This document shows positions 22,116 through 37,700 of a stretch of 64,000 nt of DNA, in pieces. Location: NCBI GenBank assembly GCA_946902875.1, contig OX336343.1, forward strand, positions 9,785,754 through 9,849,753, written 5' to 3'. A program made the translations under genes and the position numbers. The first letter of the stretch is position 1; every line of letters begins with the position of its first letter. The DNA comes from Nematopogon swammerdamellus. Lineage: Eukaryota > Arthropoda > Insecta > Lepidoptera > Adelidae. Below the pieces are notes generated by a model. The model searched no databases. It saw nothing but the letters and a program-made list of their open reading frames with translations, and had not been told where the DNA came from.

Positions 22116-25100
22116 ACTGAAAAAATTATAACGGCCAAACGAGGCTTTGTGTCCACCAAGGCTATACAAAAAAAAATCAAGCAATGACACATGTTGTTAC
22201 AGCATAAAAGTGAACTTCGTAATTAGGGGATTAGACCTTTAAATTTTAAAAATAATTTATTTCCATACTCAGCTAAGTATTAGAAACTGAAAAAATTATA
22301 ACGGCCAAACGAGGCTTTGTGTCCACCAAGGCTATACGACAGAAAATCAGGCCACGACACGTATTGTTACAGCAAAATGGTAAACTCCGTAATTAGGGGA
22401 TTAGACCTTTAAATTAAAAAAAAAATTATTTCAATACTCAGCTAAGTATTAGACACTGAAAAAATTATAACGGCCAAACGAGGCTTTGTGTCCACCAAGG
22501 CTATACAAAAAAAAATCAAGCAATGACACATGTTGTTACAGCAAAAAAGTGAACTTCGTTATTAGGGGATTAGACATTTAAATTTTAAAAATAATTTATT
22601 TCCATACTCAGCTAAGTATTAGAAACTGAAAAAATTATAACGGCCAAACGAGGCTTTGTGTCCACCAAGGCTATACGACAGAAAATCAGGCCACGACACG
22701 TATTGTTACAGCAAAATGGTAAACTCCGTAATTAGGGGATTAGACCTTTAAATTAAAAAAAAAATTATTTCAATACTCAGCTAAGTATTAGACACTGAAA
22801 AAATTATAACGGCCAAACGAGGCTTTGTGTCCACCAAGGCTATACAAAAAAAAATCAAGCAATGACACATGTTGTTACAGCATAAAAGTGAACTTCGTAA
22901 TTAGGGGATTAGACCTTTAAATTTTAAAAATAAATTATTTCAATACTCAGCTAAGTATTAGAAACTGAAAAAATTATAACGGCCAAACGAGGCTTTGTGC
23001 TCACCAAGGCTGTATGCCAGAAAATCACGCAATGACACATGTTGTTACAGCAAAAAAGTGAACTTCGTAATTAGGGGATTAGACATTTAAATTTTAAAAA
23101 TAATTTATTTCCATACTCAGCTAAGTATTAGAAACTGAAAAAATTATAACGGCCAAATGAGAGTTTGTGTCCACCAAGGCTATATGAAAGAAAATCAACC
23201 AATGACACATGTTATTACAGCAAAAAAGTGAACTCCGTAATTAGGGGATTAGACCTTTAAAATTTAAAAATAAACTATTTCAATACTCAGCTAAGTATTA
23301 GAAACTGAAAAAATTATAACGGCGAAACGAGGCTTTGTGTTCACCAAGGCTATATGCCAGAAAATCACGCAATGACACATGTTGTTACAGCAAAAAAGTG
23401 AACTCCGTAATTAGGGGATTAGACCTTTAAATTTTAAAAATAAATTATTTCAATACTCAGCTAAGTGTTAGAAACTGAAAAAATTATAACAGCCAAACGA
23501 GACTTTGTGTCCACCAAGGCTATATGAAAAAATATCAAGCAAAGACACATGTTGTTACAGCATAAAAGTGAACTTCATAATTAGGGGATTAGACCTTTAA
23601 ATTTAAAAAATAAATTATTTCAATACTCAGCTAAGTATTAGAAACTGAAAAAATTATAACGGCCAAACGAGGCTTTGTGTCCACCAAGGCTGTATGCCAG
23701 AAAATCACGCAATGACACATGTTGTTACAGCAAAAAAGTGAACTTCGTTATTAGGGGATTAGACATTTAAATTTTAAAAATAATTTATTTCCATACTCAG
23801 CTAAGTATTAGAAACTGAAAAAATTATAACGGCCAAACGAGGCTTTGTGTCCACCAAGGCTATACGACAGAAAATCAGGCCACGACACGTATTGTTACAG
23901 CAAAATGGTAAACTCCGTAATTAGGGGATTAGACCTTTAAATTAAAAAAAAAATTATTTCAATACTCAGCTAAGTATTAGACACTGAAAAAATTATAACG
24001 GCCAAACGAGGCTTTGTGTCCACCAAGGCTATACAAAAAAAAATCAAGCAATGACACATGTTGTTACAGCATAAAAGTGAACTTCGTAATTAGGGGATTA
24101 GACCTTTAAATTTTAAAAATAAATTATTTCAATACTCAGCTAAGTATTAGAAACTGAAAAAATTATAACGGCCAAACGAGGCTTTGTGCTCACCAAGGCT
24201 GTATGCCAGAAAATCACGCAATGACACATGTTGTTACAGCAAAAAAGTGAACTTCGTAATTAGGGGATTAGACATTTAAATTTTAAAAATAATTTATTTC
24301 CATACTCAGCTAAGTATTAGAAACTGAAAAAATTATAACGGCCAAATGAGAGTTTGTGTCCACCAAGGCTATATGAAAGAAAATCAACCAATGACACATG
24401 TTGTTACAGCAAAAAAGGGAACTCCGTAATTAGGGGATTAGACCTTTAAAATTTAAAAATAAATTATTTCAATACTCAGCTAAGTATTAGAAACTGAAAA
24501 AATTATAACGGCGAAACGAGGCTTTGTGTCCACCAAGGCTATATGCCAGAAAATCACGCAATGACACATGTTGTTACAGCAAAAAAGTGAACTCCGTAAT
24601 TAGGGGATTAGACCTTTAAAATTTAAAAATAAAGTATTTCAATACTCGGCTAAGTATTAGAAACTGAAAAAATTATAACGGCCAAACGAGGCTTTGTGTC
24701 CACCAAGGTTATATGCCAGAAAATCACGCAATGACACATGTTGTTACAGCAAAAAGGTCAACTCCGTAATTAGGGGATTAGACCTTTAAATTTAAAAAAT
24801 AAATTATTTCAATACTCAGCTAAGCATTAGAAACTGAAAAAATTATAACGGCGAAACGAGGCTTTGTGTCCACCAAGGCTATATGAAAGAAAATGAAGCA
24901 ATGACACATGTTGTTACAGCAAAAAAGTGAACTCCGTAATTAGGGGAAAAGACCTTTAAAATTTAAAAATAAAGTATTTCAATGCTCAGCTAAGTATTAG
25001 AAACTAAAAAAATTATAACGGCCAAACGAGGCTTTGTGTCCACCAAGGCTATACGACAGAAAATCAGGCCATGACACATATTGTTACAGCAAAAAGGTCA

Positions 25101-28100
25101 ACTCCGTAATTAGGGGCGTAGACCTTTAAATTTAAAAAAAAAATTATTTCAATACTCAGCTAAGTATTAGACACTGAAAAAATTATAACGGCCAAACGAG
25201 GCTTTGTGTCCACCAAGGCTATATGAAAGAAAATGAAGCAATGACACATGTTGTTACAGCAAAAAAGTGAACTCCGTAATTAGGGGATTAGACCTTTAAA
25301 TTTTAAAAATAAATTATTTCAATACTCAGCTAAGTGTTAGAAACTGAAAAAATTATAACAGCCAAACGAGACTTTGTGTCCACCAAGGCTATACGAAAAA
25401 AAATCAAGCAATGACACATGTTGTTACAGCATAAAAGTGAACTTCGTAATTAGGGGATTAGACCTTTAAATTTTAAAAATAAATTATTTCAATACTCAGC
25501 TAAGTATTAGAAACTGAAAAAATTATAACGGCCAAACGAGGCTTTGTGCTCACCAAGGCTGTAAGCCAGAAAATCACGCAATGACACATGTTGTTACAGC
25601 AAAAAAGTGAACTTCGTAATTAGGGGATTAGACATTTAAATTTTAAAAATAATTTATTTCCATACTCAGCTAAGTATTAGAAACTGAAAAAATTATAACG
25701 GCCAAATGAGAGTTTGTGTCCACCAAGGCTATATGAAAGAAAATCAACCAATGACACATGTTGTTACAGCAAAAAAGTGAACTCCGTAATTAGGGGATTA
25801 GACCTTTAAAATTTAAAAATAAAGTATTTCAATGCTCAGCTAAGTATTAGAAACTAAAAAAATTATAACGGCCAAACGAGGCTTTGTGTCCACCAAGGCT
25901 ATACGACCGAAAATCAGGCCATGACACGTATTGTTACAGCAAAAAGGTCAACTAAGTAATTAGGGGATTAGACCTTTAAATTTAAAAAATAAATTATTTC
26001 AATACTCAGCTAAGTATTAGAAACTGAAAAAATTATAACGGCCAAACGAGGCTTTGTGTCCACCAAGGCTATATGAAAGAAAATGACGCAATGACACATA
26101 TTGTTACAGCAAAAAAGTGAACTCCGTAATTAGGGGATTAGACCTTTAATTTTTAAAAATAAATTATTTCAATACTCAGCTAAGTGTTAGAAACTGAAAA
26201 AATTATAACGGCCAAACGAGGCTTTGTGTCCACCAAGGCTATATGAAAAAAAATCAAGCAATGACACATGTTGTTACAGCATAAAAGTGAACTTCATAAT
26301 TAGGGGATTAGACCTTTAAATTTAAAAAATAAATTATTTCAATACTCAGCTAAGTATTAGAAACTGAAAAAATTATAACGGCCAAACGAGGCTTTGTGTC
26401 CACCAAGGCTATATGAAAGAAAATGACGCAATGACACATATTGTTACAGCAAAAAAGTGAACTCCGTAATTAGGGGATTAGACCTTTAAAATTTAAAAAT
26501 AAAGTATTTCAATGCTCAGCTAAGTATTAGAAACTAAAAAAATTATAACGGCCAAACGAGGCTTTGTGTCCACCAAGGCTATACGACAGAAAATCAGGCC
26601 ATGACACGTATTGTTACAGCAAAAAGGTCAACTCCGTAATTAGGGGATTAGACCTTTAAATTTTAAAAATAAATTACTTAAATACTCAGCTGAGTATTAG
26701 AAACTGAAAAAATTATAACGGCCAAACGAGGCTTTGTGTCCACCAAGGCTATACAAAAAAAAATCAAGCAATGACACATGTTGTTACAGCATAAAAGTGA
26801 ACTTCGTAATTAGGGGATTAGACCTTTAAATTTTAAAAATAATTTATTTCCATACTCAGCTAAGTATTAGAAACTGAAAAAATTATAACGGCCAAACGAG
26901 GCTTTGTGTCCACCAAGGCTATACGACAGAAAATCAGGCCACGACACGTATTGTTACAGCAAAATGGTAAACTCCGTAATTAGGGGATTAGACCTTTAAA
27001 TTAAAAAAAAAATTATTTCAATACTCAGCTAAGTATTAGACACTGAAAAAATTATAACGGCCAAACGAGGCTTTGTGTCCACCAAGGCTATACAAAAAAA
27101 AATCAAGCAATGACACATGTTGTTACAGCAAAAAAGTGAACTTCGTTATTAGGGGATTAGACATTTAAATTTTAAAAATAATTTATTTCCATACTCAGCT
27201 AAGTATTAGAAACTGAAAAAATTATAACGGCCAAACGAGGCTTTGTGTCCACCAAGGCTATACGACAGAAAATCAGGCCACGACACGTATTGTTACAGCA
27301 AAATGGTAAACTCCGTAATTAGGGGATTAGACCTTTAAATTAAAAAAAAAATTATTTCAATACTCAGCTAAGTATTAGACACTGAAAAAATTATAACGGC
27401 CAAACGAGGCTTTGTGTCCACCAAGGCTATACAAAAAAAAATCAAGCAATGACACATGTTGTTACAGCATAAAAGTGAACTTCGTAATTAGGGGATTAGA
27501 CCTTTAAATTTTAAAAATAAATTATTTCAATACTCAGCTAAGTATTAGAAACTGAAAAAATTATAACGGCCAAACGAGGCTTTGTGCTCACCAAGGCTGT
27601 ATGCCAGAAAATCACGCAATGACACATGTTGTTACAGCAAAAAAGTGAACTTCGTAATTAGGGGATTAGACATTTAAATTTTAAAAATAATTTATTTCCA
27701 TACTCAGCTAAGTATTAGAAACTGAAAAAATTATAACGGCCAAATGAGAGTTTGTGTCCACCAAGGCTATATGAAAGAAAATCAACCAATGACACATGTT
27801 GTTACAGCAAAAAAGTGAACTCCGTAATTAGGGGATTAGACCTTTAAAATTTAAAAATAAACTATTTCAATACTCAGCTAAGTATTAGAAACTGAAAAAA
27901 TTATAACGGCGAAACGAGGCTTTGTGTTCACCAAGGCTATATGCCAGAAAATCACGCAATGACACATGTTGTTACAGCAAAAAAGTGAACTCCGTAATTA
28001 GGGGATTAGACCTTTAAATTTTAAAAATAAATTATTTCAATACTCAGCTAAGTGTTAGAAACTGAAAAAATTATAACAGCCAAACGAGACTTTGTGTCCA

Positions 28101-31100
28101 CCAAGGCTATATGAAAAAATATCAAGCAAAGACACATGTTGTTACAGCATAAAAGTGAACTTCATAATTAGGGGATTAGACCTTTAAATTTAAAAAATAA
28201 ATTATTTCAATACTCAGCTAAGTATTAGAAACTGAAAAAATTATAACGGCCAAACGAGGCTTTGTGTCCACCAAGGCTGTATGCCAGAAAATCACGCAAT
28301 GACACATGTTGTTACAGCAAAAAAGTGAACTTCGTTATTAGGGGATTAGACATTTAAATTTTAAAAATAATTTATTTCCATACTCAGCTAAGTATTAGAA
28401 ACTGAAAAAATTATAACGGCCAAACGAGGCTTTGTGTCCACCAAGGCTATACGACAGAAAATCAGGCCACGACACGTATTGTTACAGCAAAATGGTAAAC
28501 TCCGTAATTAGGGGATTAGACCTTTAAATTAAAAAAAAAATTATTTCAATACTCAGCTAAGTATTAGACACTGAAAAAATTATAACGGCCAAACGAGGCT
28601 TTGTGTCCACCAAGGCTATACAAAAAAAAATCAAGCAATGACACATGTTGTTACAGCATAAAAGTGAACTTCGTAATTAGGGGATTAGACCTTTAAATTT
28701 TAAAAATAAATTATTTCAATACTCAGCTAAGTATTAGAAACTGAAAAAATTATAACGGCCAAACGAGGCTTTGTGCTCACCAAGGCTGTATGCCAGAAAA
28801 TCACGCAATGACACATGTTGTTACAGCAAAAAAGTGAACTTCGTAATTAGGGGATTAGACATTTAAATTTTAAAAATAATTTATTTCCATACTCAGCTAA
28901 GTATTAGAAACTGAAAAAATTATAACGGCCAAATGAGAGTTTGTGTCCACCAAGGCTATATGAAAGAAAATCAACCAATGACACATGTTGTTACAGCAAA
29001 AAAGGGAACTCCGTAATTAGGGGATTAGACCTTTAAAATTTAAAAATAAATTATTTCAATACTCAGCTAAGTATTAGAAACTGAAAAAATTATAACGGCG
29101 AAACGAGGCTTTGTGTCCACCAAGGCTATATGCCAGAAAATCACGCAATGACACATGTTGTTACAGCAAAAAAGTGAACTCCGTAATTAGGGGATTAGAC
29201 CTTTAAAATTTAAAAATAAAGTATTTCAATACTCGGCTAAGTATTAGAAACTGAAAAAATTATAACGGCCAAACGAGGCTTTGTGTCCACCAAGGTTATA
29301 TGCCAGAAAATCACGCAATGACACATGTTGTTACAGCAAAAAGGTCAACTCCGTAATTAGGGGATTAGACCTTTAAATTTAAAAAATAAATTATTTCAAT
29401 ACTCAGCTAAGCATTAGAAACTGAAAAAATTATAACGGCGAAACGAGGCTTTGTGTCCACCAAGGCTATATGAAAGAAAATGAAGCAATGACACATGTTG
29501 TTACAGCAAAAAAGTGAACTCCGTAATTAGGGGAAAAGACCTTTAAAATTTAAAAATAAAGTATTTCAATGCTCAGCTAAGTATTAGAAACTAAAAAAAT
29601 TATAACGGCCAAACGAAGCTTTGTGTCCACCAAGGCTATACGACAGAAAATCAGGCCATGACACATATTGTTACAGCAAAAAGGTCAACTCCGTAATTAG
29701 GGGCGTAGACCTTTAAATTTAAAAAAAAAATTATTTCAATACTCAGCTAAGTATTAGACACTGAAAAAATTATAACGGCCAAACGAGGCTTTGTGTCCAC
29801 CAAGGCTATATGAAAGAAAATGAAGCAATGACACATGTTGTTACAGCAAAAAAGTGAACTCCGTAATTAGGGGATTAGACCTTTAAATTTTAAAAATAAA
29901 TTATTTCAATACTCAGCTAAGTGTTAGAAACTGAAAAAATTATAACAGCCAAACGAGACTTTGTGTCCACCAAGGCTATACGAAAAAAAATCAAGCAATG
30001 ACACATGTTGTTACAGCATAAAAGTGAACTTCGTAATTAGGGGATTAGACCTTTAAATTTTAAAAATAAATTATTTCAATACTCAGCTAAGTATTAGAAA
30101 CTGAAAAAATTATAACGGCCAAACGAGGCTTTGTGCTCACCAAGGCTGTAAGCCAGAAAATCACGCAATGACACATGTTGTTACAGCAAAAAAGTGAACT
30201 TCGTAATTAGGGGATTAGACATTTAAATTTTAAAAATAATTTATTTCCATACTCAGCTAAGTATTAGAAACTGAAAAAATTATAACGGCCAAATGAGAGT
30301 TTGTGTCCACCAAGGCTATATGAAAGAAAATCAACCAATGACACATGTTGTTACAGCAAAAAAGTGAACTCCGTAATTAGGGGATTAGACCTTTAAAATT
30401 TAAAAATAAAGTATTTCAATGCTCAGCTAAGTATTAGAAACTAAAAAAATTATAACGGCCAAACGAGGCTTTGTGTCCACCAAGGCTATACGACCGAAAA
30501 TCAGGCCATGACACGTATTGTTACAGCAAAAAGGTCAACTAAGTAATTAGGGGATTAGACCTTTAAATTTAAAAAATAAATTATTTCAATACTCAGCTAA
30601 GTATTAGAAACTGAAAAAATTATAACGGCCAAACGAGGCTTTGTGTCCACCAAGGCTATATGAAAGAAAATGACGCAATGACACATATTGTTACAGCAAA
30701 AAAGTGAACTCCGTAATTAGGGGATTAGACCTTTAATTTTTAAAAATAAATTATTTCAATACTCAGCTAAGTGTTAGAAACTGAAAAAATTATAACGGCC
30801 AAACGAGGCTTTGTGTCCACCAAGGCTATATGAAAAAAAATCAAGCAATGACACATGTTGTTACAGCATAAAAGTGAACTTCATAATTAGGGGATTAGAC
30901 CTTTAAATTTAAAAAATAAATTATTTCAATACTCAGCTAAGTATTAGAAACTGAAAAAATTATAACGGCCAAACGAGGCTTTGTGTCCACCAAGGCTATA
31001 TGAAAGAAAATGACGCAATGACACATATTGTTACAGCAAAAAAGTGAACTCCGTAATTAGGGGATTAGACCTTTAAAATTTAAAAATAAAGTATTTCAAT

Positions 31101-31289
31101 GCTCAGCTAAGTATTAGAAACTAAAAAAATTATAACGGCCAAACGAGGCTTTGTGTCCACCAAGGCTATACGACAGAAAATCAGGCCATGACACGTATTG
31201 TTACAGCAAAAAGGTCAACTCCGTAATTAGGGGATTAGACCTTTAAATTTTAAAAATAAATTACTTAAATACTCAGCTGAGTATTAGAA
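22116..31289 (+). repeat. 4,587-bp tandem duplication (27 monomers, two copies)
   Basis: Copy A (22,116-26,702) and copy B (26,703-31,289) share their rare variants at a constant offset of 4,587. Examples are GGGGAAAAGACC (24,943 and 29,530), GGGGCGTAGACC (25,113 and 29,700), TCAACTAAGTAATTAGG and the AAAAAATATCAAGCAAAG monomer. The only substitution I noticed is G to A in ACGAAGCTTTG near 29,617. Boundaries are uncertain by about 40 bp because monomers are alike. An older, partial relative of the same order lies at about 19,700-21,300, offset 4,756. Confidence 0.9.
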
Positions 31290-34200
31290 ACTGAAAAAAT
31301 TATAACGGCCAAACGAGGCTTTGTGTCCACCAAGGCTATATGAAAGAAAATGAAGCAATGACACATGTTGTTACAGCGAAAAAGTGAACTCCGTAATTAG
31401 GGGATTAGACCTTTAAATTTTAAAAATAAATTATTTCAATACTCAGCTAAGTGTTAGAAACTGAAAAAATTATAACAGCCAAACGAGACTTTGTGTCCAC
31501 CAAGGCTATATGAAAAAAAATCAAGCAATGACACATGTTGTTACAGCATAAAAGTGAACTTCATAATTAGGGGATTAGACCTTTAAATTTAAAAAATAAA
31601 TTATTTCAATACTCAGCTAAGTATTAGAAACTGAAAAAATTATAACGGCCAAACGAGGCTTTGTGTCCACCAAGGCTGTATGCCAGAAAATCACGCAATG
31701 ACACATGTTGTTACAGCAAAAAAGTGAACTTCGTTATTAGGGGATTAGACATTTAAATTTTAAAAATAATTTATTTCCATACTCAGCTAAGTATTAGAAA
31801 CTGAAAAAATTATAACGGCCAAACGAGGCTTTGTGTCCACCATGGCTATACGACAGAAAATCAGGCCACGACACGTATTGTTACAGCAAAATGGTAAACT
31901 CCGTAATTAGGGGATTAGACCTTTAAATTAAAAAAAAAATTATTTCAATACTCAGCTAAGTATTAGACACTGAAAAAATTATAACGGCCAAACGAGGCTT
32001 TGTGTCCACCAAGGCTATATGAAAGAAAATGAAGCAATGACACATGTTGTTACAGCAAAAAAGTGAACTCCGTATTTAGGGGATTAGACCTTTAAAATTT
32101 AAAAATAAATTATTTCAATGCTCAGCTAAGTATTAGAAACTAAAAAAATTATAACGGCCAAACGAGGCTTTGTGTCTACCAAGGCTATACGACAGAAAAT
32201 CAGGCCATGACACGTATTGTTACAGCAAAAAGATCAACTCCGTAATTAGGGGATTAGACCTTTAAATTTAAAAAATAAATTATTTCAATACTCAGCTAAG
32301 TATTAGAAACTGAAAAAATTATAACGGCCAAACGAGGCTTTGTGTCCACCAAGGCTATATGAAAGAAAATGAAGCAATGACACATATTGTTACAGCAAAA
32401 AAGTGAACTCCGTAATTAGGGGATTAGACCTTTAATTTTTAAAAATAAATTATTTCAATACTCAGCTAAGTGTTAGAAACTGAAAAAATTATAACGGCCA
32501 AACGAGGCTTTGCGTCCACAAAAACTATACGTAAGAAAATCACGTAATGGCACATGTTGTCACATCATAATAGGGAACTTCGTATTTAGGGGATTAGACC
32601 TTTTAATTTTAAAAATAAATTACTTAAATACTCAGCTGAGTATTAGAAACTGAAAAAATTATAACGGCCAAACGAGGCTTTGTGTCCACGAAGGCTATAT
32701 GAAAGAAAATTAAGCAATGACACAGGTTGTCACAGCATGAAAGTGAACTTCGTAATTAGGGGATTAGACCTTTAAATTTAAAAAATAAATTATTTCAATA
32801 CTCAGCTAAGTATTAGAAACTAAAAAAATTATAACGGCCAAACGAGGCTTTGTGTCCACCAAGGCTGTATGCCAGAAAATCACACAATGAAACATGTTGT
32901 TACAGCAAAAAAGTGAACTCCGTAATTAGGGGATTAGACCTTTAAAATTTAAAAATCAAGTATTTCAATACTCGGCTAAGTATTAGAAACTGAAAAAATT
33001 ATAACGGCCAAACGAGGCTTTGTGTCCACCAAGGTTATATGCCAGAAAATCAGGCAATGACACATGTTGTTACAGCAAAAAGGTCAACTCCGTAATTAGG
33101 GGATTAGACCTTTAAATTTAAAAAATAAATTATTTCAATACTCAGCTAAGTATTAGAATCTGAAAAAATTATAACGGCGAAACGAGGCTTTGTGTCCACC
33201 AAGGCTATATGACAGAAAATGAAGCAATGACACATGTTGTTACAGCAAAAAAGTGAACTCCGTAATTAGGGGATTAGACCTTTAAAATTTAAAAATAAAG
33301 TATTTCAATGCTCAGCTAAGTATTAGAAACTAAAAAAATTATAACGGCCAAACGAGGCTTTGTGTCCACCAAGGCTATACGACAGAAAATCAGGCCATGA
33401 CACGTATTGTTACAGCAAAAAAGTGAACTCCGTAATTAGGGGATTAGACCTTTAATTTTTAAAAATAAATTATTTCAATACTCAGCTAAGTGTTAGAAAC
33501 TGAAAAAATTATAACGGCCAAACGAGGCTTTGCGTCCTCCAAAACTATACGTAAGAAAATCACGTAATGGCACATGTTGTTACAGCAAAAAAGTGAACTT
33601 CGTAATTAGGGGATTAGACCTTTAAATTTAAAAAATAAATTATTTCAATACTCAGCTAAGTATTAGAAACTGAAAAAGTTATAACGGCCAAACGAGGCTT
33701 TGTGTCCACCAAGGCTGTATGCCAGAAAATCACGCAATGACACATGTTGTTACAGCAAAAAAGTGAACTTCGTTATTAGGGGATTAGACATTTAAATTTT
33801 AAAAATAATTTATTTCCATACTCAGCTAAGTATTAGAAACTGAAAAAATTATAACGGCCAAACGAGGCTTTGTGTCCACAAAGGCTATACGACAGAAAAT
33901 CAGGCCACGACACGTATTGTTACAGCAAAAAGGTAAACTCCGTAATTAGGGGATTAGACCTTTAAATTAAAAAAAAAAATTATTTCAATACTCAGCTAAG
34001 TATTAGACACTGAAAAAATTATAACGGCCAAACGAGGCTTTGTGTCCACCAAGGCTATATGAAAGAAAATGAAGCAATGACACATGTTGTTACAGCAAAA
34101 AAGTGAACTCCGTAATTAGGGGATTAGACCTTTAAATTTTAAAAATAAATTATTTTAATACTCAGCTAAGTGTTAGAAACTGAAAAAATTATAACAGCCA

Positions 34201-34769
34201 AACGAGACTTTGTGTCCACCAAGGCTATACGACAAAAAATCAAGCAATGACACAGGTTGTCACAGCATAAAAGTGAACTTCGTAATTAGGGGATTAGACC
34301 TTTAAATTTTAAAAATAAATTATTTCAATACTCAGCTAAGTATTAGAAACTAAAAAAATTATAACGGCCAAACGAGGCTTTGTGTCCACCAAGGCTGTAT
34401 GCCAGAAAATCACACAATGAAACATGTTGTTACAGCAAAAAAGTGAACTCCGTAATTAGGGGATTAGACCTTTAAATTTTAAAAATAAATTATTTTAATA
34501 CTCAGCTAAGTGTTAGAAACTGAAAAAATTATAACAGCCAAACGAGACTTTGTGTCCACCAAGGCTATACGACAAAAAATCAAGCAATGACACAGGTTGT
34601 CACAGCATAAAAGTGAACTTCGTAATTAGGGGATTAGACCTTTAAATTTTAAAAATAAATTATTTCAATACTCAGCTAAGTATTAGAAACTAAAAAAATT
34701 ATAACGGCCAAACGAGGCTTTGTGTCCACCAAGGTTATATGCCAGAAAATCAGGCAATGACACATGTTG

Positions 34770-37700
34770 TTACAGCAAAAAGGTCAACTCCGTAATTAGG
34801 GGATTAGACCTTTAAATTTAAAAAATAAATTATTTCAATACTCAGCTAGGTATTAGAAACTGAAAAAATTATAACGGCCAAACGAGGCTTTGTGTCCACC
34901 AAGGCTATATGAAAGAAAATGAAGCAATGACACATATTGTTACAGCAAAAAAGTGAACTCCGTAATTAGGGGATTAGACCTTTAATTTTTAAAAATAAAT
35001 TATTTCAATACTCAGCTAAGTGTTAGAAACTGAAAAAATTATAACGGCCAAACGAGGCTTTGCGTCCACCAAAACTATACGTAAGAAAATCACGTAATGG
35101 CACATGTTGTTACAGCAAAAAAGTGAACTTCGTAATTAGGGGATTAGACCTTTAAATTTAAAAAATAAATTATTTCAATACTCAGCTAAGTATTAGAAAC
35201 TGAAAAAGTTATAACGGCCAAACGAGGCTTTGTGTCCACCAAGGCTGTATGCCAGAAAATCACGCAATGACACATGTTGTTACAGCAAAAAAGTGAACTT
35301 CGTTATTAGGGGATTAGACATTTAAATTTTAAAAATAATTTATTTCCATACTCAGCTAAGTATTAGAAACTGAAAAAATTATAACGGCCAAACGAGGCTT
35401 TGTGTCCACAAAGGCTATACGACAGAAAATCAGGCCACGACACGTATTGTTACAGCAAAAAGGTAAACTCCGTAATTAGGGGATTAGACCTTTAAATTAA
35501 AAAAAAAATTATTTCAATACTCAGCTAAGTATTAGACACTGAAAAAATTATAACGGCCAAACGAGGCTTTGTGTCCACCAAGGCTATATGAAAGAAAATG
35601 AAGCAATGACACATGTTGTTACAGCAAAAAAGTGAACTCCGTAATTAGGGGATTAGACCTTTAAATTTTAAAAATAAATTATTTTAATACTCAGCTAAGT
35701 GTTAGAAACTGAAAAAATTATAACAGCCAAACGAGACTTTGTGTCCACCAAGGCTATACGACAAAAAATCAAGCAATGACACATGTTGTTACAGCATAAA
35801 AGTGAACTTCGTAATTAGGGGATTAGACCTCTAAATTTTAAAAATAAATTATTTCAATACTCAGCTAAGTATTAGAAACTGAAAAAATTATAACGGCCAA
35901 ACGAGGCTTTGTGTTCACCAAGGCTGTATGCCAGAAAATCACGCAATGAAACATGTTGTTACAGCAAAAAAGTGAACTTCGTTATTAGGGGATTAGACAT
36001 TTAAATTTTAAAAATAATTTATTTCCATACTCAGCTAAGTATTAGAAACTGAAAAAATTATAACGGCCAAATAAGAGTTTGTGTCCACCAAGGCTATATG
36101 AAAGAAAATCAACCAATAACACATGTTGTTACAGCAAAAAAGTGAACTCCGTAATTAGGGGATTAGACCTTTAAAATTTGAAAATAAATTATTTCAATAC
36201 TCAGCTAAGTATTAGAAACTGAAAAAATTATAACGGCGAAACGAGGCTTTGTGTCCACCAAGGTTATATGCCAGAAAATCACGCATTGACACATGTTGTT
36301 ACAGCAAAAAGGTCAACTCCGTAATTAGGAGATTAGACCTTTAAATTTAAAAAATAAATTATTTCAATACTCAGCTAAGTATTAGAAACTGAAAAAATTA
36401 TAACGGCGAAACGAGGCTTTGTGTCCACCAAGGTTATATGCCAGCAAATTACGCAATGACACTTGTTGTTACAGCAAAAAAGTGAACTCCGTAATTAGGG
36501 GATTAGACCTTTAAAATTTAAAAATAAAGTATTTCAATACTCGGCTAAGTATTAGAAACTGAAAAAATCATAACGGCCAAACGAGGCTTTGTGTCCACCA
36601 AGGCTATACGACAGAAAATCAGGCCAAAAAACGTATTGTTACAGCAAAAAGGTCAACTCCGTAATTAGGGGATTAGACCTTTAAATTTAAAAAATAAATT
36701 ATTTCAATACTCAGCTAAGTATTAGAAACTGAAAAAATTATAACGGCCTAACGAGGCTTTGTGTTTACCAAGGCTATATGAAAGAAAATGGAGCAATGAC
36801 ACATGTTGTTACAGCAAAAAAGTGAACTACGTAAATAGGGGATTAGACCTTTAAATTTTAAAAATAAATTATTTAAATACTTAGCTAAGTATTAGAATCT
36901 GAAAAAATTATAACGGCCAAACGAGGCTTTGTGTTCACCAAGGCTGTATGCCAGAAAATCACGCAATGACACATGTTGTTACAGCAAAAAAGTAAGCTCC
37001 GTAATTAGGGGAATAGACCTTTAAAATTTAAAAATAAAGTATTTCAATACTCGGCTAAGTATTAGAAACTGAAAAAATTATAACGGCCAAACGAGGCTTT
37101 GTGTCCACCAAGGCTATATGAAAGAAATTGAAGCAATAACACATATTGTTACAGCAAAAAAGTGAACTCCGTAATTAGGGGATTAGACCTTTAATTTTTA
37201 AAAATAAATTATTTCAATACTCAGCTAAGTGTTAGAAACTGAAAAAATTATAACGGCCAAACGAGGCTTTGCGTCCACAAAAACTATACGTAAGAAAATC
37301 ACGTAATGGCACATGTTGTCACATCATAATAGGGAACTTCGTATTTAGGGGATTAGACCTTTTAATTTTAAAAATAAATTACTTAAATACTCAGCTGAGT
37401 ATTAGAAACTGAAAAAATTATAACGGCCAAACGAGGCTTTGTGTCCACGAAGGCTATATGAAAGAAAATCAAGCAATGACACAGGTTGTCACAGCATAAA
37501 AGTGAACTTCGTAATTAGGGGATTAGACCTTTAAATTTAAAAAATAAATTATTTCAATACTCAGCTAAGTATTAGAAACTAAAAAAATTATAACGGCCAA
37601 ACGAGGCTTTGTGTCCACCAAGGCTGTATGCCAGAAAATCACACAATGAAACATGTTGTTACAGCAAAAAAGTGAACTCCGTAATTAGGGGATTAGACCT

